DNA of 64,000 nt from RYN-230 sp963813975 (GCA_963813975.1 CAWFAP010000001.1:62001-126000); one strand, 5' to 3'; numbered from the stretch's first letter, positions 1 through 9,606 are shown. Notes: generated by a model from the sequence alone, not told the origin. Translations and numbers: made by a program.

Positions 1-2
1 TC

Positions 3-203
3 GGCGGGCTGCTGCGTTTCGGCAGCGCGTATACCATTCCACCGGGTGACGTATCCGCTCGCCGCCGATCACTATCAACCGGCTTCTCTGACGCAGCCCG
101 CAGCCAGAGCCCTCAGGATCGGGCCGGCGGCCAGCCGGGTATGCAGATGGCAGACCTGGGCCGGGACTCAGTCGTGGAGCGGGCGAGGGAAGTCCTGGGG
201 TGA
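3..203 (+). CDS. Possible C-terminal end of an upstream gene (partial)
   Basis: This reading frame is open from the left edge to a TGA at 201-203. It overlaps the GTG start of the next gene as GTGA, an arrangement typical of translationally coupled actinobacterial genes. The last residues (ADLGRDSVVERAREVLG) look like a helical protein end. The earlier residues are rich in Arg, Ser and Pro and match nothing I recognise. The frame may also be open by chance in high-GC DNA. Confidence 0.28.
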   Translation, partial: GGLLRFGSAYTIPPGDVSARRRSLSTGFSDAARSQSPQDRAGGQPGMQMADLGRDSVVERAREVLG

Positions 204-2797
204 TTATGGCCATTCGCACTCCTGATCAGCGCCTGCGGGTGTTCGTGAGTTCCACGCTTGGTGAGCTGGCTCCGGAGCGGCAGGCTGTCTCGCGCGCTAT
301 TTCCGCGTTGCGGCTGACCCCGGTGTTGTTCGAGCTGGGGGCCCGGCCGCATCCGCCGCGCGATCTGTACCGCGCGTACCTGGCTCAGAGTGATGTTTTC
401 GTCGGGCTGTACTGGCAGCGCTACGGCCAGATCGTCCCCGGCATGCAGGTGTCGGGCCTGGAAGAAGAATTCGAGCTGTCGGAGGCGCTGCCTCGTTTGC
501 TGTACGTCAAGGCGCCGGCGCCCGGCCGGGAGCCGCGCCTGGCGGACCTGATGGCGCGGATCAGGCAGGAGGCTTCCTACCGGGCGTTCGGCACGCCTGC
601 GGAGCTGGGCCGGCTGGTGCGAGACGACCTGGCGGTGCTGCTGAGCGAGCGGTTCGCCGCTGCTGCCACGCCGTCGCCCGTGACGGCGGCGCCGCCGCGG
701 GCGAGTTCCCGGGCCACTCCCGCGCTGCCGGTGAGCACGACGTCGCTGGTGGGCCGGGAGCAGGCCATTGATGAGGTAGTCGCGCTGGTCGGGCGCAGTG
801 AGGTGCGGCTGGTGACCCTGACCGGACCGGGCGGGGTCGGCAAGACCCGGCTGGCGGTGGCGGTGGGCGAACGGCTGCAGGATCGCTTCGACGCCGGCAC
901 CGTGTTCGTGCCGCTGGCAGCGGTCACCCGGCCCGAGCTGGTCCTAGGCGGCATCGGCCGGGCGGTCGGGGCAGATCTGGCGGGGGCAAGTTCGCCAGCG
1001 GATGCCCTGGCCGAGCAGTTCCGTGACGGGCGGTGGCTGCTCATCCTGGACAACCTGGAGCAGGTCGTTCAGGCTGCCCGCGACCTGGGCGAGCTGCTCG
1101 ACCGGTGTGCCGGATTGGACATCCTGGCCACCAGCCGGACTGTCCTGGGTCTGCGGGCCGAGCGGGAGTATCCGGTGCCGCCGCTGCCGCTACCGGGCTA
1201 CTCGGCCGGGACGCCGGTCGGGGAGCTCGCGTCGTCGCCGGCCGTGGCGTTGTTCGTCGACCGGGCCCGGGCCGTGCGCCCCGGCTTCGCCCTGACCGAG
1301 GGCAACGCCGAGGCGGTGGGGCAGATCTGCCGTCGCCTGGAGGGCCTGCCGCTGGCCATCGAGCTGGCAGCCGCCCGCACCCGGCTACTCGATCCTGAGC
1401 AGCTGCTGCGCCGGCTGGAAGCATCGCTGGACGCGCTGGGAACGGGCGCGGTGGACATGCCCGAGCGCCAGCGCACCTTGCGGGCCACGGTCGAGTGGAG
1501 CACGGGCCTGCTGGAGGATGCGGAGCGATCCTTGCTGGAGACCACGGCCGTCTTCGTCGACGGCTGGACTACTGACGCCGCGGCCCGGGTGTCGGGCCTG
1601 GGCGAGGACCGGACGCTGGACCTGACCGAGGCGCTGGCCCGGCACAGCCTGATCCAGCTCGACAGCCCCGGCCGTCGGCTCCGCCCGCGGATGCTAGAAA
1701 CGATCCGCGAATTCATAGCCGAGCGGCTGGCCGCCCGGCCGGACGCCGCCGAGATCGAGCACCGTCACGCCGACTACTACCGGGCGCTGGCCGGGCAGGC
1801 TGACCGCCCGCTGCGCGGCCCCGGCCAGAACGAATGGCAGGAACTCCTGCAAGTCGAAGCAGGCAACCTAGCCGCCGCCGTGCGCTGGTACCTGGCCCAC
1901 GACCCCGCACCGCTGCCCCACATGTTCCGGGCTCTGTACCCCTGGTGGTCCCTGCGGGACCACCAGGCCGAGACCCGGCCCTGGGTCAATCAGCTCCTGC
2001 CCGCCGTCGGCTCGCTGGACTCCCAGGCCCGTGCCGAGCTGCTGTGGACCGCGACCGTGCTGGCCGGTGACATGGGTGACGACCCGGCGGCGCTGGTGGC
2101 CCGACAGGGCCTGGGCCCGCTGCTGAAGGAGATCCGAGATCCCTTCCTGCGCGCGGTGTCCCACCTCGCCATGGCTTGGACCTCGCCGATCGCCGGCGAC
2201 TTTGCCGGCGCTCTGCGGGAGGCGTCGGCGAGCCTGGAAGAACTCCGCGCCCAGGACGAGCCCTTCTGGACGGCCCTGGCCGCGTTCACCGCCGGCTCCA
2301 TAGAGACAACGGCGGGCCGCTACGACGATGCCCTGCGCCACCTGTCCGAGGCGCGCGACCTCGCCGAGGGGTTCGACGGTACCTGGCTCACCGCGGGCTC
2401 CCGGGTGCAGCTGGGCATCCTGAGCGTCGTCCGGGGCCGGCTGGACGAGGCTAAGGGGCTGCTGAACGAGGCGCTGAGCCTGAGCCTGGCATCCCGCAGC
2501 ACCCCGTTCGTGGCCCTGACCCTGTCCGCCTACGCCCGGCTGGAGTTCGCTGAAGGTGACCCGGAGGGCGCGGCGCGGCTGGAGGGCGCAGCCGAGGGCC
2601 TGCGCAAGCGAGTCGGCCTGCAGGCGTGGCCGATGCTACGGCAGGGGGAGGCCGAGCTGGTGACTCAGATTCGCCAGACGCTGGACGGGCACCGGTTCGA
2701 TCAGGCCTTCTCTGCCGGTACCCGGCTCAGCCAGCGGGAGGCGGTAGCTGCCGTCCGAGACCGGAGCGGCAGCGGAACCGGCGCTCAGGCGTCTTAG
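200..2797 (+). CDS. DUF4062 - NB-ARC/STAND ATPase - TPR protein
   Basis: The protein has about 865 residues. Residues 10-150 match DUF4062, a Rossmann-like domain (start RVFVSSTLGEL) often fused to STAND ATPases. An NB-ARC/AfsR-type ATPase follows, with Walker A GPGGVGKTRLA near residue 208, Walker B LLILDNLEQ near 282, a sensor region LATSR near 312 and the GLPLAIELAAAR motif near 383. The C-terminal half (about 500-840) is helical and TPR-like, ending in RLSQREAVAAVRDR, a tail common in actinobacterial AfsR-like ATPases. There is no DNA-binding domain or membrane segment. The GTG at 200 has a GAGGGA site at good spacing and overlaps an upstream stop; ATG 206 is an alternative. STAND proteins are ligand-triggered oligomerising switches; roles in regulation or phage defence are both known for the class. 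The ligand here is unknown. Confidence 0.88.
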   Translation: MIMAIRTPDQRLRVFVSSTLGELAPERQAVSRAISALRLTPVLFELGARPHPPRDLYRAYLAQSDVFVGLYWQRYGQIVPGMQVSGLEEEFELSEALPRLLYVKAPAPGREPRLADLMARIRQEASYRAFGTPAELGRLVRDDLAVLLSERFAAAATPSPVTAAPPRASSRATPALPVSTTSLVGREQAIDEVVALVGRSEVRLVTLTGPGGVGKTRLAVAVGERLQDRFDAGTVFVPLAAVTRPELVLGGIGRAVGADLAGASSPADALAEQFRDGRWLLILDNLEQVVQAARDLGELLDRCAGLDILATSRTVLGLRAEREYPVPPLPLPGYSAGTPVGELASSPAVALFVDRARAVRPGFALTEGNAEAVGQICRRLEGLPLAIELAAARTRLLDPEQLLRRLEASLDALGTGAVDMPERQRTLRATVEWSTGLLEDAERSLLETTAVFVDGWTTDAAARVSGLGEDRTLDLTEALARHSLIQLDSPGRRLRPRMLETIREFIAERLAARPDAAEIEHRHADYYRALAGQADRPLRGPGQNEWQELLQVEAGNLAAAVRWYLAHDPAPLPHMFRALYPWWSLRDHQAETRPWVNQLLPAVGSLDSQARAELLWTATVLAGDMGDDPAALVARQGLGPLLKEIRDPFLRAVSHLAMAWTSPIAGDFAGALREASASLEELRAQDEPFWTALAAFTAGSIETTAGRYDDALRHLSEARDLAEGFDGTWLTAGSRVQLGILSVVRGRLDEAKGLLNEALSLSLASRSTPFVALTLSAYARLEFAEGDPEGAARLEGAAEGLRKRVGLQAWPMLRQGEAELVTQIRQTLDGHRFDQAFSAGTRLSQREAVAAVRDRSGSGTGAQAS

Positions 2798-2802
2798 ACC
2801 AA

Positions 2803-2845
2803 ATGGCATGCAAGAGGTCAGCGTTCGAGCCCGCTTAGCTCCACC
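2803..2845 (+). repeat. Attachment-site-like tRNA-Ala(GGC) 3' half, copy 1
   Basis: Beginning five bases after the stop of the STAND gene, this stretch matches the 3' half of bacterial tRNA-Ala(GGC). It has anticodon loop ATGGCAT, 3' anticodon stem GCAAG, AGGTC, a T-arm with GTTCGAG, and the acceptor strand AGCTCCACC. One base of the T-stem is missing and no 5' half lies upstream, so it is not a functional tRNA. It begins exactly at the anticodon loop, a common crossover point for tyrosine integrases. A second copy lies at 21224-21266. Confidence 0.7.
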
Positions 2846-4036
2846 TGGTCAATCATATAATTCGAACAACCTGAAACGCGATTTCGAACGGTTGGTAGCG
2901 CTACCTGGGGCGGCGTTAGAACCAAGTCAGCCGCCGCTGACCACCAGTTCCACGCCGCAGACCTGAGCGGGTAGCCCGCTGACCTGTTACAAACCCGCAT
3001 TGGCTGACGGCACGCTGAGGCCACGGCGGGGACTCGGAGGAGTGACATCGGCGGCCGCGTGAGCGAGGCCAGGACGGTGCCTGCCGCGCCGCCGACGCCG
3101 GAGCGGGCTCAAGGGCCGCCCGCAGCACGCAGTCGCACATAGCCGACGGACCGCGCCGACGGCAGTTACCCAGTCTCAGCCATCACGGTGCGTAACGGAT
3201 CACCAGGCGAATCGAAGCAGGCAGTCGAACAGAACGCCGAATCGTGCGCCAGCCTCCAATCCACGACTGGCGTCGTTATGTACGCCCAAACCGGCTTGTC
3301 TAGTTGCACCTCCTCAGCCAGCATCCTCTGCATTATTGGGGCAGCGGTCGAACCCGGACGCAGTGAAGCGTGCCAAATCGCCCTGTTATCGGTCCCGTGA
3401 CTCTTGCGACCGCGTCTCCACCCCCGGCCCTCCTGGAGGGCTATTCCTGCCAGTGACTGTTGCCGCATTTGCAAGTAGTGTCGTGCTGGCCGTCCTGGCG
3501 GTCCGGTCCCAGGAGCCAGCCGCCTGCTGGCCAGGGCCGCGCGTTTGCTGACGGCAGGCTCGGCGCGCGCGGCGCCTCGCGCCGATGGTGCCAGTCCGGC
3601 GCGGGGCCCACTTGTGTGCTGCGCCGCTCAGGCACAGGGTCGCGCCGTGGCGCAGCCCTGCGCGTGGTGGTACGCCGGTGCGCCGCCTGAGGAACCAGGC
3701 GCGACGCGGTGCACGAGAGGTGGCCGGGTGTCAGCCGTCAGGTGACCCAGGCAGGGCCGCCGTGGATGGCTGGATGGCCGCGGCGTGCCACTGCACGGGG
3801 CGCACCGTGCCAGAGCCTCGTCCCGAGTTCGGTGCGGACGAGCGGTAAGCGCTACCACCCCGTAGATGGGTCGGGACACATGCATATCGCCGAATCCGGC
3901 GTCGATCGAGGCTCAGACTCGGGTGTGGAGGTCGAGGCGCGGATCGGCAGTCATGTTCGGTCGAGCCAATGCCGCATCGGCCCCGTCGAACGGCCAGTCA
4001 CCGGTTGTGTGGTGACGCCTAGCTCACGAGTGTCGG
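2846..4036. other. No convincing gene (about 1.2 kb)
   Basis: I see no recognisable protein on either strand. A minus-strand frame at 3166-3474 is open but lacks a family match and a clear ribosome site. The first 150 bases are less GC-rich than the surroundings. The stretch lies just inside the tRNA-derived repeat and may be worn-down island DNA. Confidence 0.5.
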
Positions 4037-5245
4037 CTAGCGCAGCGGGCGGAAGGCGGCGCGCAACTCTTCCGAGAAGAGCCCCGGTTCCTCCCAAGCG
4101 GCGAAGTGACCGCCCTTGTCCACCTCATTGAAGTAGATGACGTTGGGGTACGCCTTCTCGACCCAGCTGCGCGGGGTCCGCCAGATCTCCCCGGGGAACG
4201 TCGTGAAGCCGACCGGAATCGAGACCCGCGTGGGAGCCTGGCCGGCGGCACGAGCATTTTCTTGTCCTTCTTCCCAGTACGAGCGCGCAGCTGACGCCCC
4301 GGTACCGGTCAGCCAATACAGGGTGATGTTGTCGATGATGTGTTCCCGGGTGAGATTGCCCGAGGGCTGCCCGCCGGTAAAACCGCGGGCGATCTTCAGG
4401 TAGCTGTCCGTATCGTGATCAATCATCCACGCTGCCAGCGCGATGGGTGAATCCAGGAGGGCGTAGCCAATCGTCTGCGGGCGTGTCGCCTGCTCCACGA
4501 AGTACCCAGCGCCGGTCGCATGGAATTCGGCGAGCGCGTCGAGAGCGGCACGTTCTTCTGCCGAGGGCGGCGACTGGCTCAGGGCCTGGGCATCGCCCAG
4601 CGCCGGCGTGAGCAGGTTGGTGTGAAGGCCGATCAGCCCGTCGAGTGCCAGGCGGCCCATCGCGTCGGTGACCTGGGAGCCCACGTCGCCCCCCTGCGCG
4701 ACGTACCGGGTATAACCCAGGCGCCGCATCAGCTCCGCCCACGCCTGTCCGATACGGATGGGGCCCCAGCCGGGCTCGGCCGGCTCACCGGAGAACCCGT
4801 AGCCGGGGATCGACGGCAGCACGAGGTGGAACGCGTCCTCAGCCCGGCCGCCATGCGCGGTCGGGTCAGTGAGTGGACCGATAGTCTCGAGCAGCTCAAC
4901 GACCGAGCCCGGCCAGCCGTGCGTCATGATCAACGGCAACGCGTTCTTGTGTGCCGACTCGACGTGGATAAAGTGGATGCCCACCCCGTCGATCTCGGTC
5001 TTAAACTGCGGCAGCACGTTCAATCGCGCCTCGCACCGGCGCCAGTCGTACTCGGTCGCCCAGTAGCGCGCGAGGTTCTGTATCGCCGCCAATTGCACAC
5101 CCTGCGACCGATCGGGGACGAGTTCCCTGGTCGGCCAGCGCGTCGCATTGATACGCCGACGCAGCTCGTCGATCTCGCCTTGAGGTACTTCGATCCGGAA
5201 CGGCCGGACCGCGCTCTCCGAGCTCGCAGTCGTGGTGTCGCTCAT
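4037..5245 (-). CDS. Epoxide hydrolase family protein (alpha/beta fold, EHN domain)
   Basis: The protein has 402 residues, normal for the microsomal-type epoxide hydrolase family. The N-terminal EHN domain covers about residues 14-120. The catalytic core shows the oxyanion motif HGWPG at 109-113, the nucleophile Asp187 in GGDVG and the catalytic His380 in GGHFAAWEEP. Such enzymes open epoxides through an ester on the Asp and are cytoplasmic. The ATG at 5245 has GGAGG seven bases upstream; a longer frame to 5374 lacks support. It is intact although its upstream neighbour is a broken integrase. The substrate cannot be read from sequence. Confidence 0.92.
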   Translation of the reverse strand: MSDTTTASSESAVRPFRIEVPQGEIDELRRRINATRWPTRELVPDRSQGVQLAAIQNLARYWATEYDWRRCEARLNVLPQFKTEIDGVGIHFIHVESAHKNALPLIMTHGWPGSVVELLETIGPLTDPTAHGGRAEDAFHLVLPSIPGYGFSGEPAEPGWGPIRIGQAWAELMRRLGYTRYVAQGGDVGSQVTDAMGRLALDGLIGLHTNLLTPALGDAQALSQSPPSAEERAALDALAEFHATGAGYFVEQATRPQTIGYALLDSPIALAAWMIDHDTDSYLKIARGFTGGQPSGNLTREHIIDNITLYWLTGTGASAARSYWEEGQENARAAGQAPTRVSIPVGFTTFPGEIWRTPRSWVEKAYPNVIYFNEVDKGGHFAAWEEPGLFSEELRAAFRPLR

Positions 5246-5389
5246 GATCGTGTCCTCCGCGTTCGCGTCCCCGTGGGCGTCTTGTCGATCGTCAAGTGTC
5301 GCGGCGTCGAAGCGAAGATCCCTCGATGAGCATAGAGCCGAGGACTCCATGAAGCGAGACGCGGCGCACGACACACGCGCCGTTGGCGA

Positions 5390-6029
5390 TCAGCAAATGA
5401 CTCCCGGCGAAGCCTTCGCTCGGACACCGGGCCCCCGCCGAGCTCCTATCACGGCCAAGACGTAGCGAGCGCTCAGATTGCCCGATTCTGTCGTCACCAT
5501 GGACCGCATCGCCAAGCGCCGCCCGTCGGCGGTCAGGAAGATGGGACCTTCGGCCCGCTCGCCGATGGCCAGGTCGATCGCCCGCGCGGTCCGGGGCGCG
5601 AGCGGGATGGCCACGGCTGGTCCGAGGCCGGCCGCGACCAGCAGCGCGCCGAGTTCGTTGCGGTCCAGGCCGACAGCATGCGACTCGTAATCCAGCCGAG
5701 GACGGCGCACATGAGCGGCGGGTGAGTGGTCCAGGAGCTCTTCCTCGACGGCATATCTGTAGAACCCGGCGATGGTGCAGAGCCGGTGCGTGATACTGGC
5801 CCGGGCCTTCCAGGTCACGGGCGAAGCGCTCGATGTCGGCGCGGCGGGCGGCGAACAGGCGGACCTGGCGGTGCTGGCACCAGGCGGCGTATTGGCGCAG
5901 GTCCAGCTCGTAGGCCTGGCGGGTCAGGCCGCAATAGCCGGCGATGAACCCGGCTAACGCCAGCCGCTCGGCATTTGCGAATACCGGCGTGACGGGGACG
6001 AGTTCAGTGGGCGGGATCGTGGTGGCCAT
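5390..6029 (-). pseudogene. Tyrosine recombinase/phage integrase remnant
   Basis: From an ATG at 6029 (GGAGGGG upstream) the frame encodes an integrase N-terminal SAM-like core-binding domain (GYCGLTRQAYELDLRQYAAW). Near 5820 it shifts frame and continues with ITHRLCTIAGFYRYAVEEE and HVRRPRLDYESHAVGLDRNE. After GALLVAAGLGP the text jumps to IPLAPRTARAIDLAIGERA, so the segment with the first catalytic Arg is deleted. The C-terminal HxxR and Tyr region is also missing. It therefore cannot be active. It lies between two tRNA-Ala-derived repeats and is probably what is left of the recombinase of that island. Confidence 0.85.
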
Positions 6030-6222
6030 GGGGCCCCTCCGGGGCTCGGGCTGAGACCCGATGCTGGGCCACCGAGGCCCGAGCGACACGACGAGAACCT
6101 CACCGTAGATCCCGCACCGCAGTTACACCAGGCCACAAGCCCAGGCATCCGACGATCGCGCGACCGCTCCTCACCGAGGCCATGAGTGGGCGCTTCGCCA
6201 CGCCGATAGCTGTTGGCCGCGG

Positions 6223-6887
6223 CTATGAGGGGAACAGCTTCCTGTGCCCCTCGGAGACGACCTCGACGGTGCCGTCGGTCACCTTGATGGCCGTCTGGAC
6301 GTCGATGGCGTACGCCGGAGCCGGGATCTCGGCCGCCCATCTCTCCGCCTCGGCCATGGTGTTCTCCGGCATGAGTTCGTGACCCAGGTGCGGGAAGATC
6401 GAGAAGTCGACCACCCCCAGGGTGCTGTCGCCCCCGGTGGGTGGCGTCCAGCTGACGAAGTCGTCACCGATCCGGGGGGTCATCACCAGGCTTCCCGCGC
6501 TCACCCCCACCCAGACCGTCTCGGGCAGCGACGGCAGGAGGTCCGCCAGCCCGGACTGCCGCATCCAGTGGCACAGGTACGTCGCATCGCCACCGTCCAC
6601 CAGCACAACGTCAGCCTCCCGGACGCAGGGGACCCAGCGCTCCTCGCCGATGCTGGGCAGTGCTGTCAGCTCGAGGACGCCCGCCGACTTCCAGCCCAGG
6701 TCGCACATGGGGACGGGCTCTGGCCGGCGATGAAGCGCCAGGCCGAGGCTGGCGTGCACATGGGGTGGCCGTACTCCGCCGTAGGGATGCACAGGGCACT
6801 GGAATCGGCGATCGGCTTGCCCAGCAGGCCGACCAGCGCATCGCGGATGCTCGGGTTCGTGACGCCCCCGGACGTGAGAAGCCTCAC
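6223..6887 (-). pseudogene. Peptidase S51 (dipeptidase E-like) gene with frameshift
   Basis: The GTG at 6887 is preceded by AGGAGG and starts RLLTSGGVTNPSIRDAL, the normal start of S51/type-1 glutamine-amidotransferase-like proteins. Around 6715-6725 the frame shifts; the second frame carries VLVDGGDATYL and the nucleophile motif GVSAGSLV, then runs to 6223. The total length (665 bases) is not a multiple of three, consistent with a single-base indel. Peptidase E enzymes cleave Asp-X dipeptides in the cytoplasm. The rest looks well conserved, so a recent mutation or a sequencing error are both possible. Confidence 0.8.
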
Positions 6888-7236
6888 GCTTGCCTCCTGT
6901 ACGTAGCGGTCATGACGCTCTCCTCGAGAGCCGGGAGACCGAGTGCATGGGAAGACAGACTGGACACCATAGCGAAACTCATCGCCGTTGCGACCTCTCA
7001 AGCCCTCCGCACGCACGTCGGCCGGCACCGGCCAGGAACTCCAGGTACTGATCCAGCAGCCGGACATCCAGCCGCGCCACGACCTCGCCGTCCGCGTTCC
7101 GCGACCGGGTCAGCTAGACAACAGTCCCTGGCATGCAGGCCCCCCATCGTTATAAGGGCAGGCCTGTCAGCTTGCCAAGATCCTCGTTAAGAGGACCCGC
7201 ATATGCAAATGAGGACGACCCAGCCGAGCAGCAGCG
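6888..7236. other. Intergenic, no gene recognised
   Basis: Nothing on either strand reads as a protein family. The stretch separates the broken S51 peptidase from the convergent end of the PPOX-fold gene and presumably contains the peptidase promoter. Confidence 0.4.
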
Positions 7237-7761
7237 TCAGAACCGGAAGCGAGTCAGGCCGCCCGGCTCCGTCGCCAAGGTCACGATCGCTGAGCGTGGC
7301 TCAATGCGATACACGTTCCACGGTGGGGGTCCTTGCGACGGTGCGTTGAACGGGGCAGTGATGCCCGGCCCGCTGTCATCGGGTTCGGCCGGCCAGCCGT
7401 TGTCCGCCCACGCCTTGGCAATACGCGCCAGTGCGCCCGGCTCAGTCACTCGTGCAGCGTCACCCTCGATGACGACGTCCGCGTCGCGGATCGACACCGC
7501 GATCGAACACCGGGGATCGCGCGCGACATTGCGTCCCTTCCGCGTGCCTGCGCCCGTCTGGAACCAGAACGTGTCATCTAGCCACAGAGCACCGACCGCA
7601 GTCACATGCGGGCTGCCGTCCTCGTTAATGGTGGACAGCCAGGTCGTGCGGGAGTTCAGCGCGTCCGGGGCTGGTGCCGACCCTGCATCCAGCTGCTCAG
7701 CAACGGCGGCCCAATCCACCGGCGGCAGCCCATCCGCCCTACCCAGATTGGTGATCTCCAT
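7237..7761 (-). CDS. Pyridoxamine 5'-phosphate oxidase (PPOX)-fold protein
   Basis: The 174-residue protein has the split-barrel PPOX pattern: TTWLSTINEDGSPHVTAVGALW, then FWFQTGAGTRKGRNVARDPR and CSIAVSI. In actinobacteria this fold binds FMN, F420 or heme; the cofactor here cannot be assigned. The ATG at 7761 has AAAGGG at fair spacing; a start five codons upstream is less likely. It lies downstream of a possible small gene and the sortase operon on the same strand. Confidence 0.85.
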   Translation of the reverse strand: MEITNLGRADGLPPVDWAAVAEQLDAGSAPAPDALNSRTTWLSTINEDGSPHVTAVGALWLDDTFWFQTGAGTRKGRNVARDPRCSIAVSIRDADVVIEGDAARVTEPGALARIAKAWADNGWPAEPDDSGPGITAPFNAPSQGPPPWNVYRIEPRSAIVTLATEPGGLTRFRF

Positions 7762-7772
7762 GAGGCACCCTT

Positions 7773-7997
7773 TCAATGTTCCGCGGACATCCTGGCCAAC
7801 AGCGTCTGGTAGATAAGACGTGCGACGACCGCAAGAGTCATCGCTCCTACGCGGATAACGTGCCGTCCGAACGCGTATCGGCGGCGCGTTACCAGTCTCT
7901 CCACCAGCGCATCAAGCCGGTCATGATCAGGCCATGTCGGCTGCTGGAGTGCGTTCGCCGGGACGAGTTCCGCACCGCTGGCCCGCTGCGCTGCCAT
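7773..7997 (-). CDS. Small hypothetical protein
   Basis: A 74-residue frame starts at an ATG with GGGGTGG upstream and ends 11 bases before the PPOX gene. It has a hydrophobic stretch near its C-terminus (VIRVGAMTLAVVARLIYQTLL) that could be one membrane helix. The open frame extends upstream to 8105. No family is recognised and the frame may be non-coding. Confidence 0.27.
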   Translation of the reverse strand: MAAQRASGAELVPANALQQPTWPDHDRLDALVERLVTRRRYAFGRHVIRVGAMTLAVVARLIYQTLLARMSAEH

Positions 7998-8076
7998 CGC
8001 CACCCCGTCTCTGGACCCGCCGCTGCGGGGACGGCCGACTGCAACTCCATAGCCGTCATTCCTTGCCGTCACATCT

Positions 8077-8709
8077 TCAGCTTGATTCCGTCGCGTAGAC
8101 AACAACGTTGCTCAGATAGTGGCCCGTGGCGGAATCGAAAGCTCCGCCGCAGGTGATGAGGCGCAGTTCGGCGTCGGGCGTGGCGCCGTACACAGTCTGC
8201 GTCGGGAAGTGATCCTTCAGGTACCTGTGCACGGCGGTGACGCGGAACATGACCGTGGTCCTGTCCGATCGCCGGACGTATATCCGGTTGCCCGGGCGCA
8301 GCTCGTCCAGCCTGAAGAACACCCCCGGGCCCCGGTAGGAGTCGATGTGCCCGGCGATAACCGCAGATCCGACGGCGCCCGGCCGGGGGCCTCCGGCGAA
8401 CCACCCCGCGACGGACGTTGCCGCCGGCGCCTGCAACGAGCCGCTCCGGGTGAGACCGAGGGTGATCAGCCGGGCGTGCAGCCCGATCAGCGGAATGCTC
8501 AGGGCGGCCGGGCGGGCGGCAGGGCGCGGCCGCGCCGTTTGCGGTGGAGCGACGATCGGGCCGGTCGGCGCGGGCATGGCTCCCACACCCAAGGGCGCCG
8601 GGTGCCGGGCCGGGGACCCGTGCCAGGTCAGCAGCAGCCCGGCGGCCCCGGTCACGATCACGACGAGACCGGCCACAAACACGGTCGCCGGTATTCTGCG
8701 GATCCGCAC
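8077..8709 (-). CDS. Class E/F-type sortase
   Basis: The 210-residue protein has an N-terminal membrane helix (FVAGLVVIVTGAAGLLL), a Pro/Ala-rich linker to about residue 68 and a sortase domain. Catalytic His121 lies in AGHIDS and catalytic Cys187 in LITCGG. Sortases anchor or join surface proteins by transpeptidation outside the membrane. The GTG at 8709 lies three bases beyond the stop of the DUF4397 gene and has GGAG at eight bases, so the two are coupled. A longer frame to 8811 would overlap that gene by 100 bases and is less likely. The adjacent DUF4397 protein is the likely substrate. Confidence 0.9.
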   Translation of the reverse strand: MRIRRIPATVFVAGLVVIVTGAAGLLLTWHGSPARHPAPLGVGAMPAPTGPIVAPPQTARPRPAARPAALSIPLIGLHARLITLGLTRSGSLQAPAATSVAGWFAGGPRPGAVGSAVIAGHIDSYRGPGVFFRLDELRPGNRIYVRRSDRTTVMFRVTAVHRYLKDHFPTQTVYGATPDAELRLITCGGAFDSATGHYLSNVVVYATESS

Positions 8710-8711
8710 GC

Positions 8712-9572
8712 TCAGGCTCCAGGGCGCGGGCGGCGGCCCAGTCGGCTGCGGCGCACGCCGAGCCCGCCTGTCGTGGCGAGAAGCGTTCCGGCGCCGATAA
8801 CCGCCAGCCACGGTCCCGGCGAGCCTGGCCCGTGCGGGGCTGTGCCGCCGTATCCCGTCCGGGCTCCGCCGGTGGGGGCATGGGCGCTTCCCGCCGCGTC
8901 TTCCAGGTTGGCGATTTGCAGCCCGCGGGCGCCGTCGAGAACGACCAGGGTGTGGATGGTGCCTGCGGCGAGTGTGACCGTGGATATCGCGTCCCCGTTG
9001 CCCGCGGTGGCGGACACCTTCTCGGTGCCGGGCGAGACCGGCCGGTAGGCCGTTGCCGAGGCGAACGGCAGCCTGGACGCGACGGTCTTCCCGTCCCAGC
9101 GCACGGTGACCGGCCGGTGCTTCAGCGACGCCTGGACCACCCGCACCAGGGCCTTGCCGCGTGGGGTGGTCAGGTCATCCCCGATGACCTGGAGCCGCAG
9201 GGCCGTCCGGGGTCCCACGGCCGCCGCCGTGTATGCCCGGCCGCCCTTGACCGTGACGCTGCCGGACACGACAGGCTGGCTGGAGGCAGAGGCGCCCGCA
9301 GGCCGCATGGCGAGGCCGTAGTCGCCCGCGGCGACCGTCGCGTAGGCGGAGACCGCCCCGTAGGCGACGTGGTGCAGCACGGTCCGCGCGCCGGGTTTGC
9401 CGAACGAGTACAGGTACACGTCCATGGCGGGGGTGTCAGGGGACAGGTGGGCCATCCTGATCCAGCCCGTCGGCCGGGCAGACGCGGACGCGCTCATCGC
9501 GGCAGGCCCGGCCAGCAGGGCTGAGGCAGCGAGCAATGTGGCGATCTGCCGTGATGTCCGCATGAATTTCAC
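8712..9572 (-). CDS. DUF4397 secreted protein with C-terminal membrane anchor
   Basis: The protein has 286 residues: a signal peptide (LLAASALLAGPAAMSASASA), two DUF4397 beta-sandwich units (about residues 35-225; first strand WIRMAHLSPDTPAMDVYLYS), a Gly/Pro-rich linker, and a C-terminal hydrophobic segment followed by a basic tail RRSRLGRRPRP. This is sorting-signal architecture but with no LPxTG; GGTAPHGPGSPGP precedes the hydrophobic part. It stops just before the sortase start. The GTG at 9572 has GGGAG upstream. Probable role: cell-envelope protein processed by the adjacent sortase. Confidence 0.86.
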   Translation of the reverse strand: MKFMRTSRQIATLLAASALLAGPAAMSASASARPTGWIRMAHLSPDTPAMDVYLYSFGKPGARTVLHHVAYGAVSAYATVAAGDYGLAMRPAGASASSQPVVSGSVTVKGGRAYTAAAVGPRTALRLQVIGDDLTTPRGKALVRVVQASLKHRPVTVRWDGKTVASRLPFASATAYRPVSPGTEKVSATAGNGDAISTVTLAAGTIHTLVVLDGARGLQIANLEDAAGSAHAPTGGARTGYGGTAPHGPGSPGPWLAVIGAGTLLATTGGLGVRRSRLGRRPRPGA

Positions 9573-9606
9573 GGAGATGTCTCCCTTAACGAGTGGTGGC
9601 GGAGGT

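Noticed and set aside
2803..2845. A functional tRNA gene
   Set aside because: Only the 3' half from the anticodon loop is present and the T-arm has lost a base.
3166..3474. A minus-strand frame ending in TACFDSPGDPLRTVMAETG
   Set aside because: It looks slightly protein-like but has no ribosome site, family or neighbours supporting it.
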